Assembly (NCBI GenBank): GCA_934796165.1
Contig: CAKVOU010000002.1
Span: 62,001-126,000 of the forward strand
Direction of reading: 5' to 3'
DNA: 64,000 nucleotides
Source of the DNA: an uncultured Eubacteriales bacterium
Lineage (GTDB): Bacteria > Bacillota > Clostridia > Oscillospirales > CAG-272
Made by a program: the position numbers and the translations under genes. Below are positions 25,737 to 34,860 of the stretch, one piece after another. Every line of letters starts with the position of its first letter. The first letter of the stretch is position 1. Below the pieces are notes generated by a model, which was not told where the DNA came from, made no database searches, and saw nothing but the letters and a program-made list of their open reading frames with translations.

Positions 25737-26818
25737 CTGATAAGCCCTCCTTCGGAAGCTACGTCCGTAATAATCGCATAAACAAGATCTCTGATCGCCT
25801 CGCAGTCGGCGACGGATTCCACAAGCGCGGGTCCGTGCAGGTAGCGCGTCGCACAGGAAATGTTGAGCACGCGCACGCCGGTTCCGGTTTTATGAATGAC
25901 GCCCGCGTCGTTTCCGCCCGACACAAAATGCTTGGTCTGGGCGGCAATTCCGTGCTTTTCTGCGGTGCGGAATGCAAAATCCAGCACCTCGCGCGGATAG
26001 ATGGTCCCTCTGTCCATAAAGCCCATCACGCCGCCGTTTCCGACGAAGGCGACCTTCTTTGCGTCGGGGGTGCCCGGCAGGTCGGCAATCGCCGTGGTTT
26101 CCAGAATCACGGCAAGATCCGGGGCAATGCGGTTTGCAGTGGTTTTTGCAAGGGAACAACCGATCTCCTCGCCGTCGGTAAACGCGAAATACAGGTCATA
26201 CGGAACGGTGAGATTTTCTTGTTTCATGCGCCGGATTGCCTCAATCATGACGGCACAGCCGAGACGGTCATCAAGCGCCTTGCACTTGATATATTTCCCG
26301 TCCTCACCGAAGCGGACAAACTCCGAATCGAACGCGGCGTAATCGCCGACCGACACGTATTTCTCCGCGTCTGCCTTGTCCGCGGCGCCGATGTTGATGT
26401 AGAGATCCTCGGCTTCAAACACTTTCTTGCGCTCGTCCCCGGACATATGGTGGATCGCCTTGGCAGAGATCACGCCGGGAATCTTATGCTCTCCCACCAG
26501 CACGCTTCTGCCGCACAACACCTTAGCGTCAATGCCGCCGACGGGGCGGAAATACAGATACCCGCCGTCGTCAATGCCGACGATGAGAAAGCCGACCTCG
26601 TCCGCGTGGGCGGAAAACAGCACCTTTTTCGGATTTGCGGGGTCATACCCGTCGCCGCCTCCGGGGATTTTCACCGTCAGCACGTTCATGCGGTCGGTTT
26701 CGGTGGGGGCGGTTCCCTCCAGTTCCTCTCTGACAATTGCAAGCACCTCGTCGGTGTATCCCGTGGGCCCGAACGCCAGGGAGAGCCGACGGATCAGTTC
26801 CAGTCCTTCGGTCTTCAT
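25721..26818 (-). CDS. M42 family aminopeptidase, paralog 2
   Basis: 365 residues. FSAHADEVGFL (metal His and Asp), LDDRLGCAVMIEA, FTDGEEIGCSLAKT with the Glu pair, VILETTAIAD and TRYLHGPALVES are present. In place of an Asp after VIL there is Glu (LETT), and the final motif has HGPAL in place of HSPVE, so metal binding or specificity could differ from paralog 1. The ATG overlaps the stop of paralog 3 as ATGA, with GGGGGAGG upstream, which indicates coupled translation. Confidence 0.9.
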   Translation of the reverse strand: MKTEGLELIRRLSLAFGPTGYTDEVLAIVREELEGTAPTETDRMNVLTVKIPGGGDGYDPANPKKVLFSAHADEVGFLIVGIDDGGYLYFRPVGGIDAKVLCGRSVLVGEHKIPGVISAKAIHHMSGDERKKVFEAEDLYINIGAADKADAEKYVSVGDYAAFDSEFVRFGEDGKYIKCKALDDRLGCAVMIEAIRRMKQENLTVPYDLYFAFTDGEEIGCSLAKTTANRIAPDLAVILETTAIADLPGTPDAKKVAFVGNGGVMGFMDRGTIYPREVLDFAFRTAEKHGIAAQTKHFVSGGNDAGVIHKTGTGVRVLNISCATRYLHGPALVESVADCEAIRDLVYAIITDVASEGGLIRCTNS

Positions 26819-27864
26819 CTGCCGAACACCTCCCCCAGCTTCTCCGACGTGACAAACGCGCGGATGAATTTCACAAGCGTTTCTGCGTCGTCCATTGAAA
26901 TGATCTCGTTCTGTGTGTGCATATTCTGAAGCGGCAGTCCGATCACCGCGGTGGGGACCCCCGCCGACGTCAGACGGACACCCTCGCCGTTGGTTCCCGT
27001 GGAAATGGATGCGGCAAGCGGCTGATACGGGATATTCTCTTCCCCGCAGAGCGCCATGAGCGCTTTGGTATACGCGCGGTTCATGGACACCGACACAGCG
27101 ATTGAAATTCCCTTGCCCACGTCGATGGTCTCATGTTTCGGGGTATCGGGCGCCGTGCCGAGGTCAACGTCCACTGCGATGGCGTAATCGGGGTCAATGC
27201 CAAAGGCACCGGTCGCGGCGCCGAAGGATTCCCTTGACGATTCCTCTCTCTGGGAAAACAGCAGGTACACGTTGCCTGCAAGCTGTTCCGCCGGGAGATC
27301 GGAGAGCGCATACGCGGCGCACGCGCCGCACGCTTTGTCGTCAAAGCTTGTCCCCGCGATCCGCCCGTTCAGGAGCTTATGATACGACGGCTTGTATTTG
27401 ACGGGCGTGCCGATCGGGAACAGCTCTTCCGCTTGCTCCTTCGCATACCCTGTGTCGATGTACAGTTCGTTTACGGTCTCCAGTTTTGCGCGCTCCTCTT
27501 TGGTGGAAAGGTGGGGCGGCTTGGCGGCAACCACTGCGTAGGCGGTCTTTTTCCCGAGGATCATAACCTCAGACGCCTGAAGCGTGCGTGCGTCCAGTCC
27601 GCCGAGATTGGTCACGCGGAGAAATCCGCCTTCGCACACCTCGGTCACCATCATGCCGATCTCGTCAAGATGCGTGTCGATGAGGATGCTCCGGGCATTT
27701 GGCTTCCCGGAGCGTTTCACGAAAACGCAGTTCCCCGCCGCGTCGGTATACTGCTCGTCAAAGCAGGGACCGATCAGCGCGGTCAGCCCCGGCAGTGCGT
27801 CCCGCTCTCTTCCCGATACCGACGGGAGCGCCGAGAGCGACGTAATCAGTTCTTCCAGTTGCAT
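26815..27864 (-). CDS. M42 family aminopeptidase, paralog 3 (divergent)
   Basis: 349 residues from the ATG at 27864 (AAAGGAAAC upstream). IDTHLDEIGMMV and FDDKACGACAA match M42, and the Glu pair lies in SQREESSRESFGA, where most members have QEEVGxRGA. The Asp ligand is in VDVDLG, the last His in PLQNMHTQNEIIS. It is the most divergent of three paralogs in a row, so heteromeric assembly with the other two is conceivable. It follows murD by about 107 bp. Confidence 0.88.
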   Translation of the reverse strand: MQLEELITSLSALPSVSGRERDALPGLTALIGPCFDEQYTDAAGNCVFVKRSGKPNARSILIDTHLDEIGMMVTEVCEGGFLRVTNLGGLDARTLQASEVMILGKKTAYAVVAAKPPHLSTKEERAKLETVNELYIDTGYAKEQAEELFPIGTPVKYKPSYHKLLNGRIAGTSFDDKACGACAAYALSDLPAEQLAGNVYLLFSQREESSRESFGAATGAFGIDPDYAIAVDVDLGTAPDTPKHETIDVGKGISIAVSVSMNRAYTKALMALCGEENIPYQPLAASISTGTNGEGVRLTSAGVPTAVIGLPLQNMHTQNEIISMDDAETLVKFIRAFVTSEKLGEVFGR

Positions 27865-27971
27865 TTCTGTTTCCTTTCTTGGGTCGGGGCGGATTCCCCG
27901 TCTATGGCTCCGCGTCCATACAAAGAGCGGAGCGGTAAAAATCGTATTTTGCAGTTTCCGGGCAACGGGCA

Positions 27972-29420
27972 TCAGTCGTCCGGGAACCCGTTTACCAGGT
28001 CGCGGAAGCGGTTGCCGCGCTCTTCGAAATTGCGGAACGCGTCAAAACTGGTGCAGGCGGGCGACAGGAGCACCGTGTCCCCCGCTTTTGCAAGGCGCTT
28101 AGCCGTGCGTACCGCGTCATCAAAGAGCGGCTCCGTCACGACCGGCAGTTTCTCCGGGTCAAACCCCGGTGCCCGTGTCAGCGCGTCTGAGATCTGTCCT
28201 CTTGCCTCCCCCGTCAGAACGACCGCCTTCGCCCTTGCGACCAGCGCGGCGGCAAGCGGGTCAAACGGAACGTGCTTATCCCTGCCCCCGCAGATGACGA
28301 CAGGGCGCTCCGGAAGCGCCGACAGCGCGGCGCAGGTGCGCGAAGGGCTGGAATCAATGGAGCTGTTGTAATATTTCACGCCGCCGACCGTGCGGATATA
28401 TTCCAGCCGGTGCGCGACACCGGGGAAGGTCTCTGCGACCTCTCTCACGATCTCCGGGGAAACGTACCCCCGCGTGAGGGCAATCGCCGTCATATAGTTC
28501 TCCAGATTGTGCTTTCCGGGAAGCCGGATCGACGAAGCATCCAGAATGAAGCTCTCGGTCGCCCCGTCCGAGCAGTATACTTTGCCGTCACGGGCATAGA
28601 CGGCGGCACAGCCGCGTCTCCCCGCGGGAATCAGCCCGGAAAACGCCGCAAAAGACGGGCGGACCGAGGAAAAAAAGGTCACGGGGAGCGCCGTTTCCGC
28701 GGCAATGCGGCGGTCCCAGTCGTTCTCCGCGTTGAGAACAACCCGTTCCGCGCCGCGGTGGGAAAAGATATTGCATTTCGCCCGCGCGTATTCCTCCATA
28801 TCCCGGTGCCAGTTGAGATGATTGGGGGAAAGATTCGTAATCGCCGACCGCGCGGGAGATTGGCGCATGGTCATAAGCTGAAAGCTGGAAAGCTCGACCA
28901 CGGCGAAGTCCTCTTTCGTCATTTGCTCCGCAAGCGGGAGAAGTGACTGACCGATGTTGCCGCCGGCGTAAGTTCTGCCGTACCCGCGCCGCGCGCACGC
29001 TTTTTCCAGCATGAGTGCGGTCACGGTCGTCGTCGTGGTTTTGCCGTCGCTTCCCGTCACGCCGATGACGGTCGCGGGCGTCAGTTCCATGAACCATTCC
29101 ATCTCGGAGGTCAGGCACGCGCCGCGCGCAAGCGCGCCGGGAATCCCGCCCGCATCGGGGCGGATACCGGGGGAACGGAAGATCACGTCCTCATCCAGGT
29201 GATCGAGGTACCCCTCGCCCGTGACAAAGCGGACGCCGGCGTGTTCCAGCTCCGCCGCCCCGGCGCCGAGCTCCGCGACGCTCTTTTGGTCATGCACAGT
29301 CACGCGGGCACCCATGCCCACGAGCTTTTTGACAAGCGGGAAATTGGAGATACCGAGTCCCAGTACCGCCACAGTCCCCGCCCTTATGCGTGCCCCGATT
29401 TCATCCGTTGCCAATCTCAT
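27972..29420 (-). CDS. murD: UDP-N-acetylmuramoyl-L-alanine--D-glutamate ligase
   Basis: 482 residues. The N-terminal Rossmann part (VAVLGLGISNFPLVKKL), the ATP loop GVTGSDGKTTTTT, NLSPNHLNWHRDMEEYARAK, the central PGKHNLENYMTAI and C-terminal YNSSIDSSPSRT, LLSPACTSFDAF are typical of MurD. It adds D-Glu in cytoplasmic peptidoglycan synthesis. It stands apart from the usual mra/dcw cluster and heads a series of peptidase genes. The frame extends upstream to 29654, but the promoter at 29469-29497 lies inside that part, so the ATG at 29420 (GGGGG upstream) is the start. Confidence 0.95.
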   Translation of the reverse strand: MRLATDEIGARIRAGTVAVLGLGISNFPLVKKLVGMGARVTVHDQKSVAELGAGAAELEHAGVRFVTGEGYLDHLDEDVIFRSPGIRPDAGGIPGALARGACLTSEMEWFMELTPATVIGVTGSDGKTTTTTVTALMLEKACARRGYGRTYAGGNIGQSLLPLAEQMTKEDFAVVELSSFQLMTMRQSPARSAITNLSPNHLNWHRDMEEYARAKCNIFSHRGAERVVLNAENDWDRRIAAETALPVTFFSSVRPSFAAFSGLIPAGRRGCAAVYARDGKVYCSDGATESFILDASSIRLPGKHNLENYMTAIALTRGYVSPEIVREVAETFPGVAHRLEYIRTVGGVKYYNSSIDSSPSRTCAALSALPERPVVICGGRDKHVPFDPLAAALVARAKAVVLTGEARGQISDALTRAPGFDPEKLPVVTEPLFDDAVRTAKRLAKAGDTVLLSPACTSFDAFRNFEERGNRFRDLVNGFPDD

Positions 29421-29468
29421 CGCCCCCGTTTTCGAAAAACGCTGTCTGACTGCATCAAGCTCTATATC

Positions 29469-29497
29469 AGTATAATAAATTTCCCCGCAAGTTGCAA
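29469..29497 (-). promoter_or_regulatory. Promoter of murD and the M42 series
   Basis: Minus strand: TTGCAA, 17-bp spacer, TATACT, some 45 bp before murD. Confidence 0.75.
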
Positions 29498-29547
29498 GAG
29501 AAATCCGATATTTTTTGTCCTTCTGCAAAAATGTTCTGCTTTTCCCC

Positions 29548-29576
29548 TTTTCAAGGAGAAAATTTTCTGCTATAAT
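29548..29576 (+). promoter_or_regulatory. Promoter of the GyrB-like gene
   Basis: TATAAT at 29571-29576 with a weaker TTTTCA at 17-bp spacing. It diverges from the murD promoter. Confidence 0.6.
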
Positions 29577-29644
29577 AAAGAATGATACTTTGACACAACG
29601 CACGCCGCGGGCGGCAATTTCAGGGAAAAGAAAGGCGCGAGAAC

Positions 29645-31639
29645 ATGGCAGCAACCAAAAAACAGCAATACAATGACCAGAGCATCAAGGCGCTCAAAGG
29701 CGCGGATCGTGTCCGCAAGCGCCCCGCGGTCATTTTCGGCTCGGACGGTCTTGAGGGCTGTGAGCATTCTTTTTTTGAAATTCTGTCCAACGCCGTGGAC
29801 GAAGCGCGCGAGGGACACGGCTCGGAGATCCGCGTGACGGTATTCCGCGACAGAAGCATTGAGGTGGACGACCACGGACGCGGTGTCCCGCTCGGCTGGA
29901 ACGAAGCCGAGAAACGCTGGAACTGGGACCTCATTTACTGCGAGCTTTACGCAGGAGGTAAATATGACAACAACGGCGGGGATTCCGCCTATGAATACTC
30001 GCTCGGTCTGAACGGTCTCGGCGCGTGCGCGACCCAGTATTCCTCCGAATACATGAACGTATATTCCTACGACGGCACGACCGAACGCTCCATCCGCTTC
30101 AGAAAAGGCGAACCGGTCTCGGAGCTTGCGGAACGGGAACTTTCCAAAAGCGAAAAGCGGACAGGTACCGTCATCCGCTGGAAGCCCGACCTTGACGTGT
30201 TCACCGACATCAACATCCCGGCGGAATTCTACCGCGATACCCTGCACCGCCAGGCAGTCGTCAACGCGGGCATCGGTTTTATCCTCCGCGTCGAAGAGGA
30301 GGACGGCACCTTCACGGAGACCGTCTACCGCTACGAGCACGGCATTTCCGACTACATCAAGGAAACCGTCGGCGACGACAGCCAGACCGAGCCGGTACTC
30401 TGGCACATGGAAGCGCAGGGACGCGACCGCCCCGACAAGCCGGAATACAAGCTCAAGGCGGAGATCTCCTTCTGTATGTCCAATACGGTGACCTTGCTGG
30501 AATATTACCACAACTCCAGTTTTCTTGAATACGGCGGTTCTCCGGACAAGGCGGTCAAGGTAGCGTTTACCTACGCGCTGGACAAATACCTGAAAAACGC
30601 GGGAAAGTACAACAAAACCGAAGCAAAGATCACCTTCGGCGACATTTCCGACTGCCTCGTGCTGGTCATCAACAGCTTCTCCACCATGACCTCCTACGAG
30701 AACCAGACCAAAAAGGCGATCAACAACGCCTTCATCTACGAGGCGCTCGCCGATTACCTCAAGAAAAATCTGGAAATCTACTTTACCGAGCACCCGACCG
30801 AGGCGGAGATCTTCGCCAACCAGGTGCTTGTCAACAAGCGCAGCCGGGAGACCGCGGAGAAATCCAGAATTGAGATCAAGAAAAAGCTGACCGGCACCAT
30901 CGACATCGCCAACCGCGTCGAAAAATTCGTCAGCTGTCGCTCCAAGGACCCCGAAAAGCGTGAGCTTTACATCGTCGAGGGCGATTCCGCCTGCACGTCC
31001 TGCAAGCTCGGCAGATCCGCGGAATTCCAGGCGATCATGCCGGTGCGCGGCAAGACGCTCAACTGCCTCAAGGTGGACTACGCCCGGATTTTCCAGAGTC
31101 AGATCATCACCGACCTGCTCCGGGTCATCGGCTGCGGCGTGGAAATCTCGGGAAAGGTCAAGGGCGACCTGCCGACCTTCGACCTCGCCTCCTTGCGTTG
31201 GTCGAAGATCATTCTCTGCACCGATGCCGACGAGGACGGGTTCCAGATCCGTACCCTTCTGCTTACGCTCTTCTACCGCCTGCTCCCCACCCTGCTTGCC
31301 GAACACCGCGTCTTCATCGCGGAAACGCCGTTGTTTGAGATCACCACCAAAGACAAAACCTACTTTGCCTACGACGAATTCGAAAAAGCGGATATCCTCA
31401 AAAAGCTGGAGGGCAAAAAATACACCCTGCAACGCTCCAAGGGTCTTGGCGAAAACGAGCCGGACATGATGTGGGAGACCACTATGAACCCCGCAACAAG
31501 GCGTCTTGTTTCGGTCGAGCCGACCGACGCAGAGGCGACTGCCGTCATGTTTGAGACCCTGCTCGGCAACGACCTGCCAGCCCGCAAGCAGTTCATCACG
31601 CTCCACGGAAGCGAATACATCAAAGAGGCGGACTTCTGA
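29645..31639 (+). CDS. Divergent type IIA topoisomerase subunit B (GyrB/ParE-like)
   Basis: 664 residues. The GHKL ATPase site has ILSNAVDEA with Glu45 and Asn49 and LGLNGLGACAT; the transducer follows; the TOPRIM domain has YIVEGDSACTSC (about 444), CTDADEDGFQIRTLL (about 526) and QRSKGLGE (about 596). So all catalytic residues for ATP and the metal site are kept. However, many usual stretches differ (RKRPAVIFGSDG for the RKRPGMYIG pattern, DADEDG for DADVDG), and no gyrA/parC follows. A housekeeping gyrB is probably elsewhere. It is followed 2 bp later by the DUF6054 gene. Confidence 0.88.
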   Translation: MAATKKQQYNDQSIKALKGADRVRKRPAVIFGSDGLEGCEHSFFEILSNAVDEAREGHGSEIRVTVFRDRSIEVDDHGRGVPLGWNEAEKRWNWDLIYCELYAGGKYDNNGGDSAYEYSLGLNGLGACATQYSSEYMNVYSYDGTTERSIRFRKGEPVSELAERELSKSEKRTGTVIRWKPDLDVFTDINIPAEFYRDTLHRQAVVNAGIGFILRVEEEDGTFTETVYRYEHGISDYIKETVGDDSQTEPVLWHMEAQGRDRPDKPEYKLKAEISFCMSNTVTLLEYYHNSSFLEYGGSPDKAVKVAFTYALDKYLKNAGKYNKTEAKITFGDISDCLVLVINSFSTMTSYENQTKKAINNAFIYEALADYLKKNLEIYFTEHPTEAEIFANQVLVNKRSRETAEKSRIEIKKKLTGTIDIANRVEKFVSCRSKDPEKRELYIVEGDSACTSCKLGRSAEFQAIMPVRGKTLNCLKVDYARIFQSQIITDLLRVIGCGVEISGKVKGDLPTFDLASLRWSKIILCTDADEDGFQIRTLLLTLFYRLLPTLLAEHRVFIAETPLFEITTKDKTYFAYDEFEKADILKKLEGKKYTLQRSKGLGENEPDMMWETTMNPATRRLVSVEPTDAEATAVMFETLLGNDLPARKQFITLHGSEYIKEADF

Positions 31640-31640
31640 T

Positions 31641-31988
31641 ATGGCAAAACTCGAATGCGACCTTGAAGGCGACTTCGACGAAATCCTTGATGCAGTTGAC
31701 AAAGGAGTTTCCCGCAGTATCTCTGCCGCAGAGGAGGCGACCAGTTATTTTCACGGGGACGACTGCCGTATCGTTGTACGTGTTTATGAACGGTACAGCT
31801 TTTTCGGAGGCAACCGCGTCAGCCTGACCTTTACGCTGTGTAAGATCGGGAAACGGCTGACCTGCTCTGCCATTTCGGCGGGCGGCAGTCAGGCGGTGTT
31901 CTTCAAGCTCAACACGTTCGGCGAGGAAACCTTTCTGTCCGTTGTGGAAAAAGCGCTCGAACCGTATCGGAAGCGGTCGGAATACTGA
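31641..31988 (+). CDS. DUF6054 family protein
   Basis: 115 residues. MAKLECDLEGDFDEIL and the RVYERYSFFGGNRVSLT segment match the DUF6054 family of small Clostridia proteins with unknown function. No signal or membrane segment. It starts 2 bp after the stop of the GyrB-like gene and is followed by a terminator, so the two make one transcript. The neighbourhood is the only hint of function. Confidence 0.85.
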   Translation: MAKLECDLEGDFDEILDAVDKGVSRSISAAEEATSYFHGDDCRIVVRVYERYSFFGGNRVSLTFTLCKIGKRLTCSAISAGGSQAVFFKLNTFGEETFLSVVEKALEPYRKRSEY

Positions 31989-31994
31989 TTCAAC

Positions 31995-32027
31995 AAAAGA
32001 CCTCTCACATCTGTGAGAGGTCTTTTA
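31995..32027. terminator. Terminator after the DUF6054 gene
   Basis: AAAAGACCTCTCACA and its complement with a short loop and T-run, between convergent transcripts. Confidence 0.9.
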
Positions 32028-32142
32028 TATCAAAGAAACTCCGATTCTGCCGGGGAAGGCAATCCCCCAAAAAAGCAACCGCTCGGCAAAACGCGTCTCC
32101 CGAAACGCCCTGACAAGAAGCTCTCCGCCGGTTGCCGGATCC

Positions 32143-32706
32143 TCATTTTCCGTTCTTTTTCCCGGCGCGCGCGGCAGTTTCCCGGATCCGGAGTTCTCTT
32201 GTTTCCCGCTCCATGAGCGAAAACTGTTCCTCCGTTTCCCGGTCCATTCTGCCGACAGGAATCACGTACTCCCGTGCGTGCGAGGTATGCAGAATGGCAA
32301 GCGGAACACGGTGACGGCATTTACGGTCCACCATCTGCACTTCTCCCGTCTCCGTGAACGTCTCGCCTTTTTTCGTCGATTCCAGCCGATACGTCCACCT
32401 GCCCGTATCGTCCTCGCGTACAAAGCGGAACAATAACGTACCGGTCAACCCCCGGTTGTAGCCCTTGCACAGTGCCACGACTGGTGAAGACAAGAAGAGA
32501 ATGACGGAGACGGAATACAAAAAATATCCGAGCGGCTTGTCAAATTGAGTGGTCACGCGTCCCTGCCACCAGGACACAAGGTAAACGGCGAACAAAAACA
32601 GCGCAACGGAAACGGACAGACAGGTGAAAAACGCGGAAAGTTTTACCCACGTTTTGTCGCGGAGCAAGCCGGGATACCTGCTGTCAAACACGACGTCAAA
32701 CGACAT
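32143..32706 (-). CDS. Two-helix membrane protein of unknown function
   Basis: 187 residues from the ATG at 32706 (GGAGG upstream). Two membrane helices (about residues 23-45 and 60-85) are followed by a soluble, charged C-terminal half with PVGRMDRETEEQF. The layout resembles YcxB-like or PH-like membrane proteins, but I cannot name the family. Its start overlaps the end of the YwaF-like gene by 11 bp, so the two are translated together. Confidence 0.75.
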   Translation of the reverse strand: MSFDVVFDSRYPGLLRDKTWVKLSAFFTCLSVSVALFLFAVYLVSWWQGRVTTQFDKPLGYFLYSVSVILFLSSPVVALCKGYNRGLTGTLLFRFVREDDTGRWTYRLESTKKGETFTETGEVQMVDRKCRHRVPLAILHTSHAREYVIPVGRMDRETEEQFSLMERETRELRIRETAARAGKKNGK

Positions 32707-33511
32707 TTTTCCTCCTTCGGGGCTCCCCCGCTGATTCACCTGCCGGCAGCCCCCGGCGATTCATATGCCGCATTTTCTCTTCTACGGCGAGCACCAGCCG
32801 ATATACGCCGAGCGTCGGGAAAAAGGTGCCGAATACATAGGCGAGATAAATCACGAGCGAATATGCGGGCTGACACGATGCGGCAAGCGTGTGCAGGAAC
32901 GGAATGGGGAGATTGTACGGCTCCCGCATGAACATGAGATTGCAACCGCTATAATGATTGACGACGATCCCGAGCGCGCAGAACACACCGACAAACAGGG
33001 CGTACAGCGAAAAATCGCGGACAGTCAGTTTCTGCACACCGGTGACCAGATACATCAGCCCAAGGTAGTGCATAAGCGAATGAAACAGCATACTGTAACA
33101 GGACAGGTAATGCCACATGGGATAATTGGCAACCGAGGTGGAGGGCATGATGAGAAAGCTCGCCCCCGCGATGATCCCGCCACCAACGAGGAACAACCGT
33201 CCCGCGCGCCGGATCTTCCCCTTGCCAAACCCCGCGCACCACGCACAATAGAGAAACAGCGAGCAGAACCAGAGCGGAAGCCACTGATTCAGTCCGTACT
33301 GCCCGTGTATAAAGCAGTACGCGATCTTCCCGCCCTCCAATACCGTAATCAGAACGGCGATGATCCGGGTCAGGCGGACCAGCGTCCTCTCCTGCATTCT
33401 GCGGGTCAGCACGACCGCTGTCCAGACCAGAAGAAAACAGATTGCCATCACAATCAGATGAGTACGCGAAAACACCCCGCAGGGCGTTCCGCCTTCCGCA
33501 AAAAACGGCAT
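32696..33511 (-). CDS. YwaF/TMEM164-like integral membrane protein
   Basis: 271 residues, about seven hydrophobic segments. The pattern FSRTHLIVMAICFLLVW at the N-terminus and the motif QWLPLWFCSLFLY (Leu-Pro-Leu then Cys) is what the YwaF/TMEM164 family shows; in the animal protein the corresponding Cys is the acyltransferase nucleophile. The bacterial function is not established. AAGGAG lies before the ATG at 33511. It has its own promoter and is coupled to the downstream two-helix membrane protein. Confidence 0.8.
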   Translation of the reverse strand: MPFFAEGGTPCGVFSRTHLIVMAICFLLVWTAVVLTRRMQERTLVRLTRIIAVLITVLEGGKIAYCFIHGQYGLNQWLPLWFCSLFLYCAWCAGFGKGKIRRAGRLFLVGGGIIAGASFLIMPSTSVANYPMWHYLSCYSMLFHSLMHYLGLMYLVTGVQKLTVRDFSLYALFVGVFCALGIVVNHYSGCNLMFMREPYNLPIPFLHTLAASCQPAYSLVIYLAYVFGTFFPTLGVYRLVLAVEEKMRHMNRRGLPAGESAGEPRRRKNVV

Positions 33512-33561
33512 CTCGCTTCTCCTTCCCGTCCGTTTGCCGCACCGCGGCGGCTTCAAGGAAC

Positions 33562-33590
33562 AGTATATCACAAAAAATGACGGTTGTCTA
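33562..33590 (-). promoter_or_regulatory. Promoter of the YwaF-like unit
   Basis: Minus strand: TAGACA, 17-bp spacer with TGTGA before TATACT (extended -10 type). Confidence 0.75.
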
Positions 33591-33671
33591 CCGGATTCTG
33601 AAAGCACACACGGGAAATCGCTATGAAGGTTCCAGATAAAGACCGCAAGTTAACAGCTTTCAATCTTCAGA

Positions 33672-34190
33672 TCATTCTTCCGATCCGGTTGACGGTCTAA
33701 ACCGAAAGGTGGAAAATCCGTTTCCGCAATAAGGGCAGAAAAGGCGATCCTTTCTTGTCAGATCATCAACGGAAAAATTCAACAATCGTCCGCAACCGGG
33801 GCAATTCAGTTGAATACAATTTTCCGGGGCATTCGTAATCGGCGCTGTCTCGGCAGAACGATCCGGGGTCCCCTTGAAATCATATGTATACTTCAATTTG
33901 ACCTCCTCGTCCGGAACCGGACCTGCGTCCGATTCGTCTTCATCCCGGCGCACCAGTCTGTCGCTGTTTTCAATCAAACGTCCCAAGCCGTACAACGGAA
34001 ACGTCAGCAGAAACAAAGATAAAGCATACCCCAACGCGGCTACCAAAAACCAAAGAAGCATTGACGCCGGCGCATTTTCTTTTACAGCTAAAACGGTAAA
34101 CCAAATCAGCGTGATCACGCCCACGGCAGCACCGACAAAAAACAGTATCTCGGCAAGTGTCTCAATTTTTCGTCCGATATTTTTAAACAT
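33672..34190 (-). CDS. Membrane protein with C-terminal zinc ribbon
   Basis: 172 residues from the ATG at 34190 (GGAGG upstream). Two membrane helices (about 13-33 and 42-65) and then an acidic linker lead to a C-terminal zinc ribbon CPGCGRLLNF...CPYCGNGF. The ribbon probably sits in the cytoplasm. I do not recognise a specific function. Its own promoter and a 120-nt leader precede it. Confidence 0.8.
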   Translation of the reverse strand: MFKNIGRKIETLAEILFFVGAAVGVITLIWFTVLAVKENAPASMLLWFLVAALGYALSLFLLTFPLYGLGRLIENSDRLVRRDEDESDAGPVPDEEVKLKYTYDFKGTPDRSAETAPITNAPENCIQLNCPGCGRLLNFSVDDLTRKDRLFCPYCGNGFSTFRFRPSTGSEE

Positions 34191-34317
34191 TGAACATCCT
34201 CCAATTTTCTCGATTCTGTTTTGTAAAGTTTCCCGGCGCACGCAGCAACCTTTGCAAAAATGCAAAGCATCATTGCGGAATTTCCATACGCCAATTGCCA
34301 TCGGTTTTACCGCAAAC

Positions 34318-34346
34318 AGCATATCACAAAATCTGAAAACTGTCAA
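34318..34346 (-). promoter_or_regulatory. Promoter of the zinc-ribbon membrane protein gene
   Basis: Minus strand: TTGACA, 17-bp spacer ending TGTGA, TATGCT. Confidence 0.8.
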
Positions 34347-34620
34347 CAAAATGCGTATGCTTCGCCGATTGAATCATAGGGACCGTTCTGATAAATGCTC
34401 AGTACCGTTGTTCCCAAAAAAGTTTAACTTGATATGTTCATTTTTCTTCCAGAATGCTGTTATTATCTCATTGTGTCTGATACGGACATCGTTTTTTTAA
34501 TAATCGCCGTCGGGATATTCGCAGAACTCATAAGGCGATTCTGCACATTCCAGGCACAGTTCAGCATGAGACACTCTTACCCGACAGATGAAATCCAAGG
34601 CAAATTGTCTGAATAGATCT
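34347..34620. other. AT-rich intergenic stretch, no supported gene
   Basis: This stretch and the next 200 bp are visibly richer in A and T than the flanks. Open frames exist (for example 34434-34616, plus strand, 60 codons), but none has a ribosome site, known motif or the codon use of the neighbours. It could be decayed foreign DNA next to the tRNA gene. Confidence 0.5.
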
Positions 34621-34755
34621 TTAATACTGTTTCGGCAGTAAAACGATTTTCTCGGGGATCACTTTTTCTGTTACCATTTCTTTATCCTCTAAAATCAATT
34701 TGATGATGGAAAAACGAGATTCAATCTTTTGCCGCTCTGTTGTAAGTGATTCCAT
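34621..34755 (-). CDS. Small ORF of unknown function (low confidence)
   Basis: 44 codons from an ATG at 34755 with GGGAG at good distance; begins MESLTTERQKIE and ends KIVLLPKQY. Lys/Glu-rich, no membrane segment. The frame remains open upstream to 34848 into the terminator of the tRNA transcript. It could be a short real protein or the tail of a decayed gene. Confidence 0.25.
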   Translation of the reverse strand: MESLTTERQKIESRFSIIKLILEDKEMVTEKVIPEKIVLLPKQY

Positions 34756-34828
34756 TTTTCTCCCGTATGATTTTTTCACATCGACTCCCGAAAAAAACTG
34801 CCGGAATTTCGGGTTTCCCACAGCAAGC

Positions 34829-34859
34829 AAAAAAGCACCGCAAGACACGGTGCTTTTTT
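34829..34859 (-). terminator. Terminator of the tRNA-Ser transcript
   Basis: AAAAAAGCACCG / CGGTGCTTTTTT around a 7-base loop, directly after the tRNA 3' end on the minus strand. Confidence 0.85.
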
Positions 34860-34860
34860 A

